Source: JAGDXO01 sp964541025 (GTDB lineage Archaea > Thermoplasmatota > Thermoplasmata > Thermoplasmatales > GCA-001856825). From it: a stretch of 5,511 bases of DNA. The DNA is taken from positions 1 to 5,511 of the forward strand of contig CAZIOW010000050.1 in assembly GCA_964541025.1 (NCBI GenBank), written 5' to 3'. Under the pieces are notes generated by a model, which saw nothing but the letters and a program-made list of their open reading frames with translations, did not search any database and had not been told where the DNA came from. This document shows, piece by piece, positions 1 to 5,467 of this stretch (its first letter is position 1; each line of letters opens with the position of its first letter). The position numbers and the translations under genes were made by a program.

Positions 1-10
1 CTTTATATAG
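1..10. promoter_or_regulatory. TATA-box-like element near the window edge
   Basis: The plus strand reads CTTTATATAG, which contains a full match to the archaeal box A consensus TTTAWATA. The minus strand reads CTATATAAAG and, together with the following bases, shares TTTTACTAT with the tRNA-Lys promoter region. A rightward promoter here would transcribe the antisense strand of tRNA-Lys. A leftward promoter for a gene outside the window is more plausible. Direction and use cannot be decided from this window. Confidence 0.3.
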
Positions 11-40
11 TAAAAGTTGAGAAATATGGCATACGATCAC

Positions 41-50
41 AAAATACAAA
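41..50 (-). terminator. T-rich terminator of tRNA-Lys
   Basis: Immediately after the tRNA discriminator base the minus strand reads TTTGTATTTT. Archaeal RNA polymerase terminates at short T-rich tracts without needing a hairpin, so this is a likely 3' end for the tRNA precursor. The tract is interrupted, so efficiency is uncertain. No encoded CCA lies between the tRNA and the tract. Confidence 0.5.
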
Positions 51-124
51 CGGGCCCGGTGGGATTCGAACCCACGACCACCTGGTTAAAAGCCAGATGC
101 TCTACCTGTCTGAGCTACGGGCCC
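51..124 (-). tRNA. trnK: tRNA-Lys (anticodon UUU)
   Basis: This 74-nt gene folds as a complete cloverleaf and decodes AAA/AAG lysine codons. The 7-bp acceptor stem pairs GGGCCCG with CGGGCCC. The D stem is GCTC/GAGC with a 9-nt loop containing GG. The anticodon stem TCTGG/CCAGG starts with a U-G wobble pair and closes the loop CTTTTAA. The anticodon TTT lies at positions 90-88, with U before it and A after it. The variable loop has 5 nt, and the T arm is GTGGG-TTCGAAT-CCCAC. The discriminator base is G (position 51). There is no intron and no encoded CCA, so CCA must be added by the nucleotidyltransferase. It has its own TATA box upstream and lies just downstream of tfb on the same strand. 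Confidence 0.97.
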
Positions 125-142
125 TCTGGCCACATAAAATAG

Positions 143-154
143 TAAAATATAAAG
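143..154 (-). promoter_or_regulatory. TATA box of tRNA-Lys
   Basis: The minus strand reads CTTTATATTTTA, close to the archaeal box A consensus. Its centre (about 148.5) is about 25 bp upstream of the mature tRNA 5' end at 124. With the usual archaeal TATA-to-start spacing, transcription would begin at or within a few bases of the mature 5' end, leaving almost no 5' leader. Promoter assignment is by position and motif only. Confidence 0.75.
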
Positions 155-159
155 ATTGT

Positions 160-177
160 TGAGGATTTACATCCTCA
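160..177 (-). other. 7-bp hairpin with GNRA-type tetraloop after tfb
   Basis: On the minus strand TGAGGAT, loop GTAA, ATCCTCA forms a perfect 7-bp stem. The transcribed loop GUAA fits the GNRA tetraloop class. It begins 17 nt after the tfb stop codon, beyond the T7 tract. It ends 5 bp before the tRNA-Lys TATA box, being followed by a short spacer and then AT-rich DNA. It could protect or define the 3' end of the tfb mRNA, or separate tfb from the tRNA unit. The role is inferred; only the fold is visible. Confidence 0.5.
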
Positions 178-183
178 TCTCTC

Positions 184-190
184 AAAAAAA
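184..190 (-). terminator. T7 tract after tfb
   Basis: Three bases after the tfb TAA stop the minus strand has seven consecutive T residues. Oligo-T tracts of this length are the known intrinsic termination signal of archaeal RNA polymerase, so this is the likely end of the gar1-tfb transcript. The hairpin just downstream may be a second part of the same 3' end. Confidence 0.6.
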
Positions 191-193
191 TAT

Positions 194-1144
194 TTAAACT
201 TCCACATTTATTCCAAGTTTTTCCGTCAGTTCCTTATATCTGTTTCTTATTGTAACCTCTGTGACTCCTGCAACTTCGGCAACCTCTCTCTGAGTTCTTC
301 TTTCATTCAGTGCAATGCTGGCGATGTAAATAGCAGCTGCCGCCACTCCAGTTGGCCCTCTCCCAGATGTTAAGTCCCTGTTCTCTGCAAGTTTCAGTAT
401 TTCCATGGCTTTCTTCTTTGCATCGTTTGACAGCCTAAGGCGGTTGCAGAATCTGTTGATATAATCCTCAGGTCTTGATGGGAATATTCCAAGTTGCAGT
501 ATCCTTGACATCATCCTGTATGTCCTTCCTATTTCCTTCTTCTTTATCCTTGTTACCGAAGCTATCTCTTCCAATGTTCTTGGGACTCCCATCATTCTGC
601 AAGCCCCATAAATTGAACCGGCGACAACTCCTTCTATTGATCTCCCCCTTATCATATTCTCCTTTACCGCCTTTCTGTAAATGACAGCGGCAGTCTCCCT
701 GACATCTTTAGGAAGTGAGAGGTTAGAAGCCATTCTTTCAAGCTCCTGCAGAGCCTGCGCTAGATTCCTCTCGGCTGCATTTGAAACCTTTATTCTTCTC
801 TGCCATTTTCTAAGCCTGTAGAGCTGTGCCCTGCTTTTTGTAGGTATGCTCTTACCATAAGAGTCCTTGTTTTTCCAGGATATTTCAGTGCTAAGCCCTT
901 TATCATGAATTGTGTAGGTCATGGGGGCACCTGTCCTTGCCCTTGCTTCAGATTGCTCAGAATCGAATGCTCTCCAATCAGGTCCCTGATCAATAAAACT
1001 ATCGTCTATTACCAGTCCGCAGTCCTGGCAAACGAGTTCCCCTCTCTCGTAATCTCTCACCAGATGAGTTGATCCGCAATCCGGACACTTTGTTATCTCT
1101 TCCAACAGATCCTTTTTCCCCTTTTTCTTCTCTTCTTCCACCAT
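194..1144 (-). CDS. tfb: Transcription initiation factor B (TFB)
   Basis: This is the archaeal homologue of TFIIB. It binds the TBP-TATA complex and the BRE element, recruits RNA polymerase and helps choose the start site. The 316-residue length is typical. After a lysine-rich N-terminus comes the zinc ribbon, with C20, C23, C39 and C42 as the four metal ligands. The conserved B-reader/linker follows (about 52-74, including DWRAFD). Two cyclin-like repeats span about 115-205 and 212-310. The helix-turn-helix of the second repeat (about 283-306, RTQREVAEVAGVTE) is the BRE-contacting element. The ATG is chosen because GAGGTG lies 5 nt upstream and because it gives the normal N-terminus ahead of the zinc ribbon. 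It follows gar1, a pairing recurrent in euryarchaea, and its first 143 nt share DNA with the open gar1 frame. No catalytic or metal-binding residue is missing. Many archaea carry several TFBs; whether this one is the general factor cannot be told here. Confidence 0.97.
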   Translation of the reverse strand: MVEEEKKKGKKDLLEEITKCPDCGSTHLVRDYERGELVCQDCGLVIDDSFIDQGPDWRAFDSEQSEARARTGAPMTYTIHDKGLSTEISWKNKDSYGKSIPTKSRAQLYRLRKWQRRIKVSNAAERNLAQALQELERMASNLSLPKDVRETAAVIYRKAVKENMIRGRSIEGVVAGSIYGACRMMGVPRTLEEIASVTRIKKKEIGRTYRMMSRILQLGIFPSRPEDYINRFCNRLRLSNDAKKKAMEILKLAENRDLTSGRGPTGVAAAAIYIASIALNERRTQREVAEVAGVTEVTIRNRYKELTEKLGINVEV

Positions 1145-1364
1145 TATCCCACCTCAAATAAATTTCCTCTGCCTTCGATCCTTTTCCGTCAATGGCAATG
1201 TATGGGGATTTAACTGGTCCAAATAATCTGGAGATCTTTCCAATAATTTTTCCATTCTTATCATATATTTTAGTTGAAAAAGATATCTCCCTGTCAAGCT
1301 TGGCAATCATCTTTCCCTCTCTTTCCCCTATTATTATACCTATCTTCTTTAGGGTCTCAGGCAT
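999..1364 (-). CDS. gar1: H/ACA ribonucleoprotein protein Gar1, open frame running into tfb
   Basis: Gar1 is part of the H/ACA guide-RNA complex (with Cbf5, Nop10 and L7Ae) that makes pseudouridine in rRNA; it binds Cbf5 and aids substrate turnover. The family signature is clear: GKIIGKISRLFGPVKSPYIAI at 38-58, with the G-x-x-x-x-x-F-G-P-V-K-x-P-Y core. The small beta-barrel would be complete by about residue 71 (IYLR). The frame does not stop there. It continues 48 codons inside tfb to a TAG at 999, giving 121 residues. The extra tail (74-121) has 11 Arg, 10 Gly and 3 Lys. Five of its 11 Arg codons are CGN, whereas all four in residues 1-73 are AGA/AGG, as expected if tfb sets that DNA. Archaeal Gar1 proteins can end in a basic tail, so the overlap may be real. 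A one-base miscount in GGG at 1148-1150 would instead give a TAA stop after residue 73. The start is supported by a TATA box 27 bp upstream. Confidence 0.85.
   Translation of the reverse strand: MPETLKKIGIIIGEREGKMIAKLDREISFSTKIYDKNGKIIGKISRLFGPVKSPYIAIDGKGSKAEEIYLRWDNGGRREEKGEKGSVGRDNKVSGLRINSSGERLRERGTRLPGLRTGNRR
1150..1155 (-). promoter_or_regulatory. Shine-Dalgarno sequence of tfb
   Basis: GAGGTG on the minus strand, 5 nt before the tfb ATG, matches the complement of the archaeal 16S rRNA 3' end. It fixes the tfb start and shows that tfb is translated as a leadered internal cistron, unlike gar1, which has no such site. Confidence 0.8.
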
Positions 1365-1380
1365 AGAATATAGTTATAAT

Positions 1381-1386
1381 AAAAAA
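1381..1386 (-). terminator. T6 tract after pyrG
   Basis: Six consecutive T residues on the minus strand, 36-41 nt after the pyrG stop codon, could terminate pyrG transcripts. The tract lies between the gar1 TATA box and the gar1 start codon, that is, just upstream of the predicted gar1 RNA start, so it would not interrupt gar1 transcripts. Confidence 0.45.
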
Positions 1387-1387
1387 G

Positions 1388-1395
1388 TATTTAAA
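1388..1395 (-). promoter_or_regulatory. TATA box of the gar1-tfb unit (leaderless)
   Basis: TTTAAATA on the minus strand is an exact match to the archaeal box A consensus, preceded by the purine-rich stretch CGAAA where a BRE would lie. Its centre is 27-28 bp upstream of the gar1 ATG, so RNA should begin at or next to the start codon. No Shine-Dalgarno sequence precedes gar1, which agrees with a leaderless mRNA. Confidence 0.7.
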
Positions 1396-1421
1396 TATTT
1401 CGTAAATTCATATCATCGTAT

Positions 1422-3026
1422 TTAATTTTTTTCAGAAATTTTCTTATATTGCAATGCTGCGTTTACTAGAGCTTCGTGAAGCACAGACGGTCTTTCCGGC
1501 CTACTTCTGAATTCTGCATGGAATTGAGACCCCATAAAGAACGGATGATTATCAAGTTCTAGTATTTCCATCCTGATACCTTCTTCATCAGTTGCAGTAA
1601 ATTTCAGTCCTGAATCCTCAAAATCTTTGATGAATTTTGGATTCACTTCATATCTGTGCCTGTGCCTTTCAAAAATCTCAACCTTTTGATATAGATCGAA
1701 TGATTTTGTTCCCTTTTTGATTATAACTTTCTTATCCCCTAGTCTCATTGTTCCTCCCATTTCCCTTATACCTAGCTGCTCAGGTAATAGATCTATCACC
1801 GGATACATTGTATCTGGATTGAATTCGGTTGAATTTGCTCCCTCCAGATGTAGTACATTTCTTGCATATTCTACAACTTCAAGCTGGAATCCCAAGCAAA
1901 TTCCTAGAATAGGGATTTTACTCTCCCTTGCATATTTTATGGCCTTTATCTTACCCTCTATACCCCTTGAACCAAATCCGCCTGGAATCAATATTCCATT
2001 GACACCCTTCAATTTTTCATAATTGTCCATCTCCGTCTCTGAATTGATCCATCTTATCCTCACACCGATTCCATTTTTTCCCGTTACATGCATGAATGCA
2101 TGTTCGTGTGAAATGTATGAATCCTTGAGGTCGACATACTTTCCAACAACAGCAATTTCAACATTTTCCCTAGGATTCACTATATTATTAACAATGTTCT
2201 TCCATTTGTCCAAGGAGTTATTACGATTTGGCAGGGACATTTTCTCCAGAATATATCCAGGTAATGGTGAATCATTCAGATAAATTGGCATCGTGAAAAT
2301 ATCCGAAACATCTGGAACGCCTATGACTGCCTTTTCGTCTACCTGTGTGAACAGGGCAATTTTTTTCTTAACTTCATCATCCAAAGATATTTCACTTCTG
2401 GCTATTATGGCATCTGGCTGTATACCGATGCTCCTCAATTCCCTTACACTGTGCTGGGTAGGTTTTGTTTTAGGTTCTCCCAAGCTGTGAAGCATCGGAA
2501 CATATGTCACATGAATGAAGAATACGCGTCCATCTTCCTCAAGTTTAAGCTGCCTTAGGGCCTCTAGGAATGGCATTGATTCAATATCCCCAACAACGCC
2601 ACCAACTTCAACAAGTACAATATCCGCATTGCTGTTCTCCCCGACCCTTCTTATATGCCTCTTTATCTCATCTGTTATGTGGGGTATGATCTGAACTGTG
2701 CTTCCCAGATAATCGCCTTTTCTTTCTCTTTCAATGACCTTTTTGTATATTTTGCCTGTCGTAATATTGTTCTCACTCGCGAGGTCCCTGTCAAGAAACC
2801 TCTCATAATTACCAAGATCCAGGTCAACTTCCCCTCCGTCTCTTAGAACGAATACCTCCCCATGCTGGTAAGGATTCATGGTCCCGGCATCATAGTTGAT
2901 ATAAGGATCAATTTTGACTATAGTAACTTTGAAATTCCTTTCTTTCAATATATAACCGAGAGAAGATGTGATTGTTCCTTTCCCTATGCCCGAAATTACC
3001 CCACCTGTGATTACAATATAGTGCAT
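1422..3026 (-). CDS. pyrG: CTP synthase (glutamine-hydrolysing)
   Basis: This cytosolic enzyme makes CTP from UTP, ATP and glutamine, the last step of pyrimidine nucleotide synthesis. At 534 residues it is full length. The N-terminal synthase domain (about 1-265) has the P-loop region GGVISGIGKGT (8-18, K16), the nucleotide-site segment around DPYINYDAGT (40-49), DLDLGNYERF (68-77), VEVGGVVGDIES (139-150, E140 a likely Mg ligand) and KTKPTQHSV (186-194). The class I glutaminase domain (about 288-530) has the oxyanion-hole strand PGGFG (348-352), nucleophile C377 in GICLGFQ, and H503 and E505 of the triad. The usual HPE is HAE here. The start is chosen because the P-loop strand begins right after it, as in the family. 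No good Shine-Dalgarno sequence is visible, so the mRNA is probably leaderless or short-leadered. It diverges from polB, and gar1 follows 57 bp downstream on the same strand. Confidence 0.98.
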   Translation of the reverse strand: MHYIVITGGVISGIGKGTITSSLGYILKERNFKVTIVKIDPYINYDAGTMNPYQHGEVFVLRDGGEVDLDLGNYERFLDRDLASENNITTGKIYKKVIERERKGDYLGSTVQIIPHITDEIKRHIRRVGENSNADIVLVEVGGVVGDIESMPFLEALRQLKLEEDGRVFFIHVTYVPMLHSLGEPKTKPTQHSVRELRSIGIQPDAIIARSEISLDDEVKKKIALFTQVDEKAVIGVPDVSDIFTMPIYLNDSPLPGYILEKMSLPNRNNSLDKWKNIVNNIVNPRENVEIAVVGKYVDLKDSYISHEHAFMHVTGKNGIGVRIRWINSETEMDNYEKLKGVNGILIPGGFGSRGIEGKIKAIKYARESKIPILGICLGFQLEVVEYARNVLHLEGANSTEFNPDTMYPVIDLLPEQLGIREMGGTMRLGDKKVIIKKGTKSFDLYQKVEIFERHRHRYEVNPKFIKDFEDSGLKFTATDEEGIRMEILELDNHPFFMGSQFHAEFRSRPERPSVLHEALVNAALQYKKISEKN

Positions 3027-3109
3027 ATCTCTTATTTTTTTCAGATATTAATCTTTATTCTTTTCAATTCTTGACTTACAATTTTGTTTATTTTAGATGA
3101 TCAGTCATA
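3027..3109. promoter_or_regulatory. Divergent promoter region between pyrG and polB
   Basis: This 83-bp AT-rich spacer must hold the promoters of both genes unless they are read through from elsewhere. AT-rich candidates are 3044-3053 (GATTAATATC on the minus strand, about 22 bp from the pyrG ATG) and, for polB, CTTTATTC at 3053-3060 or TTTATTTTA at 3087-3095. None matches box A as well as those of gar1 and tRNA-Lys, so the exact elements stay unassigned. The two candidate sites near 3050 adjoin or overlap, so the two promoters may compete for TBP. Confidence 0.45.
3098..3102 (+). promoter_or_regulatory. Weak Shine-Dalgarno-like site of polB
   Basis: TGATC, 7 nt upstream of the polB ATG, can pair with the GAUCA part of the archaeal 16S rRNA 3' end. 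It is short and lacks the GGAGG core, so it gives only mild support for the start at 3110. Confidence 0.3.
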
Positions 3110-5467
3110 ATGGTTAAAGTATTAATTCACTCATACCATGAGAGAATAATGGAAGATGAGATTAGAGTCATAAGCTCTTCTTATTATCAAGAAAATGGAA
3201 TTCCGGTACTCGAAATATTCGGAAGGAATAGAAAAGGGGAATCTTTTACCCTTCTTTATAAGAAATTTTTACCTTATTTCTTCGTTCTGAATCCAACTGA
3301 TGATGAAATGAATTCACTGCAGGCAATAGGGGAAAAAGTCAGCATAGAAGAGAAAGAACTATGGTACAAGGGTAAGAATGTAAGAGCTATTAAATTCACA
3401 TGCAGATCCCCATGGAGAGTTCCTGAATTCAGAAAGCTCATCAGAGAACAGAATAGAATTCTAGCTGCTGATATACCTTTCCATTTCAGGTTCTACTACG
3501 ACTTTGACCTTGGTTCGTGTATCAGGTTCTCTGGTAATGAGATTAAATATGAAAAATTTACCACAGACAAGGTTGTTGAGATTGAGACAATAACAAAAAC
3601 CAGCGACTTTCTTCCCCCGCTTAAAATAATGAGTTTTGATATAGAAAATAGCATAAAGACTCAACAGCTCTATGTAATAGGATATACAGTGGAATTTGGA
3701 GAGAAGGTTGAAAGGGGTGCATTTACAGGCAGCCCCATTGAGATTTTAAAGAGATTCATCGAAGAGATAAGGAAGATAGATCCAGATATAATTACAGGAT
3801 ACAATATAGATGGTTATGACCTCCCATTTTTATTCAACCTTGGTGATAAGGAGAATGTACCGCTTAAAATAGCAAGGGATGATTCAACTCCACAGAGGAT
3901 TCAAGGGCAATTCTGGAGAATTCATGGCAGGGTCGTAGCGGATGCGTGGTGGAATGTAAAAAGGGAACTTCATCCAAAACAGGAAACCCTCGCATTCGTT
4001 TCCCAGGAGCTTCTTGGAGAGAGCAAGGGAGATGTTGACAGACTGAACATAGACAAAGAATGGGAAAGAGATAGAGATAATGTGATAGAATACTGCATTA
4101 AAGATGCATATCTAGCACTAAAAATATTGAAGAAACTGGATGTGGTTGAGAAATATGAAAACATGAGTACCGTATCCATGCTCCCCCTAGATGATGTATG
4201 GAATTCTGGAAATTCAACACTCATTGATTCAATACTTATAAGGGAAGCAGATAAGAGGAGCATCGCAGTCCCAATGAATAATTTTACAGTCCAGAACGAG
4301 GAAAAAATTGAGGGAGGTTACGTGCATACAATAGAGCCTGGACTTTATGATATGGTCGCTGTGATGGATTTCAAGAGCATGTATCCGAGCCTGATGATCA
4401 AACACAATATCTGCTTCACTACCCTGTCACCTGATGGTGAAATCGTTGCTCCGAATGGGATAAGATTTCTCTCCGCTAAAATAAGGAAAGGTCTGATCCC
4501 AGAGATCCTTGAAAGATTGATGATAACCAGGGACAAATACAAAGCAATGATGAAAAGCGAAAATGACCCTGATAAGAAGAGATATTTTAATTCTATGCAG
4601 GGTCAGGTAAAAATATTAATGAATTCATTTTACGGGGTATTTGCTTCGAGCTTCTATAGATTCACTGATCAGAATATAGGATCAAGTATCACAGCATTCG
4701 CAAGAGAGACTATTAAGAAAATTATAAACGATCTCGGAAATATGGGCATTCAGGTAGTTTATGGAGATACTGATTCAGTTTTCATCAAAACAGGAAATAA
4801 CAATGTTGAAGAAGCTCTAAAATTAGCTTCGAATCTTAAGGATAAAATTTCTGGAGAGCTTGGGATACAGCTAGAGGTTGAGAGAATAATCGATCCGTTA
4901 TTTTCCCACGGAGCAAAGAAAAGATATGCTGGAAGGGTTGTCTATCCAGAAAATGAAAAGGGGAACATAATAGTCAGAGGATATGAAATCAGGAGAACAG
5001 ATTCTTTTGATTTGCAATCAGAGGCACTTATGGAAATTTTCCAGTTCATTCTGAACAGGGATGTCAACGGTGCCCTAAAAAGAGCCAAGGAAATTATAAA
5101 TGATGTGAAGAGTGGTAATGTTGACGTCGAAAAACTTGTGATTTCAAGAAGCGTAAAAGATTTTGAAGTATACAAAGACCAAAATTCACTGGCTAATGTC
5201 CAGGCTGCAAGGAAACTTATAGAGAAGGGACAGGAATTTGTACCGGGAATGAAGGTTTCATGGATAGTCGTGGATAGCAAGAAACGACCACAGGAGGTAG
5301 AACCATATCTTCCAAATCAGCAATTTAATAAAAGACCTGATTATGAGTACTATGCTGACAGGGTTGCACAGACACTTTCAAGAATAACAGAGGTATTCAA
5401 TGTGGATGAATCATCTCTTAAGAATAATGATCTACGAAGGAAAAGCACTCTAGAAGACTTTTTCTGA
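3110..5467 (+). CDS. polB: Family-B DNA polymerase (PolB) with 3'-5' exonuclease
   Basis: This enzyme extends DNA in replication and repair and proofreads. Its 785 residues match the usual archaeal PolB length. Exonuclease motifs: ExoI D177-I-E179, ExoII N232 with Y236-D237, ExoIII Y328-xxx-D332. Polymerase motifs: A at D420-FKSMYPS, B at K501-ILMNSFYG, C at YGDTDS (551-556, D553 and D555). KKRY at 603-606 marks the thumb. The N-terminal domain keeps the residues that in Pyrococcus PolB bind template uracil: Y25, P55, V104, R108, F124 and R127 by my alignment. The C-terminus STLEDFF resembles a PCNA-interacting peptide. The linker motif normally YxGG reads I400-E-G-G. No intein interrupts motifs A-C, frequent intein sites in archaea. 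About 18 residues precede the family core; M14 at 3149 is an alternative start, so the N-terminus is less certain than the gene. Confidence 0.97.
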   Translation: MVKVLIHSYHERIMEDEIRVISSSYYQENGIPVLEIFGRNRKGESFTLLYKKFLPYFFVLNPTDDEMNSLQAIGEKVSIEEKELWYKGKNVRAIKFTCRSPWRVPEFRKLIREQNRILAADIPFHFRFYYDFDLGSCIRFSGNEIKYEKFTTDKVVEIETITKTSDFLPPLKIMSFDIENSIKTQQLYVIGYTVEFGEKVERGAFTGSPIEILKRFIEEIRKIDPDIITGYNIDGYDLPFLFNLGDKENVPLKIARDDSTPQRIQGQFWRIHGRVVADAWWNVKRELHPKQETLAFVSQELLGESKGDVDRLNIDKEWERDRDNVIEYCIKDAYLALKILKKLDVVEKYENMSTVSMLPLDDVWNSGNSTLIDSILIREADKRSIAVPMNNFTVQNEEKIEGGYVHTIEPGLYDMVAVMDFKSMYPSLMIKHNICFTTLSPDGEIVAPNGIRFLSAKIRKGLIPEILERLMITRDKYKAMMKSENDPDKKRYFNSMQGQVKILMNSFYGVFASSFYRFTDQNIGSSITAFARETIKKIINDLGNMGIQVVYGDTDSVFIKTGNNNVEEALKLASNLKDKISGELGIQLEVERIIDPLFSHGAKKRYAGRVVYPENEKGNIIVRGYEIRRTDSFDLQSEALMEIFQFILNRDVNGALKRAKEIINDVKSGNVDVEKLVISRSVKDFEVYKDQNSLANVQAARKLIEKGQEFVPGMKVSWIVVDSKKRPQEVEPYLPNQQFNKRPDYEYYADRVAQTLSRITEVFNVDESSLKNNDLRRKSTLEDFF

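Noticed and set aside
1192..1425. 77-codon plus-strand open frame across gar1 and its promoter
   Set aside because: It is antisense to the Gar1 core motif, has no family resemblance, and would end in the pyrG 3' end.
2086..2103. Inverted repeat ACATGCAT-ga-ATGCATGT inside pyrG
   Set aside because: It lies in a coding stretch encoding HAFMHV, and one 8-bp inverted repeat with a short centre is expected by chance in about 5.5 kb. No second copy was seen.
3970..4263. 97-codon open frame on the minus strand opposite polB
   Set aside because: Serine-rich translation produced by the complement of polB codons, with no promoter or ribosome site supporting it.
4362..4777. Possible intein insertion at PolB motifs A, B or C
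   Set aside because: All three motifs are continuous and the protein has normal length, so no intein is present.
4942..5280. 112-codon open frame on the minus strand opposite polB
   Set aside because: Low-complexity Ser/Leu/Ile-rich translation with no recognisable domain, fully inside a clearly coding polB region; typical antisense shadow.
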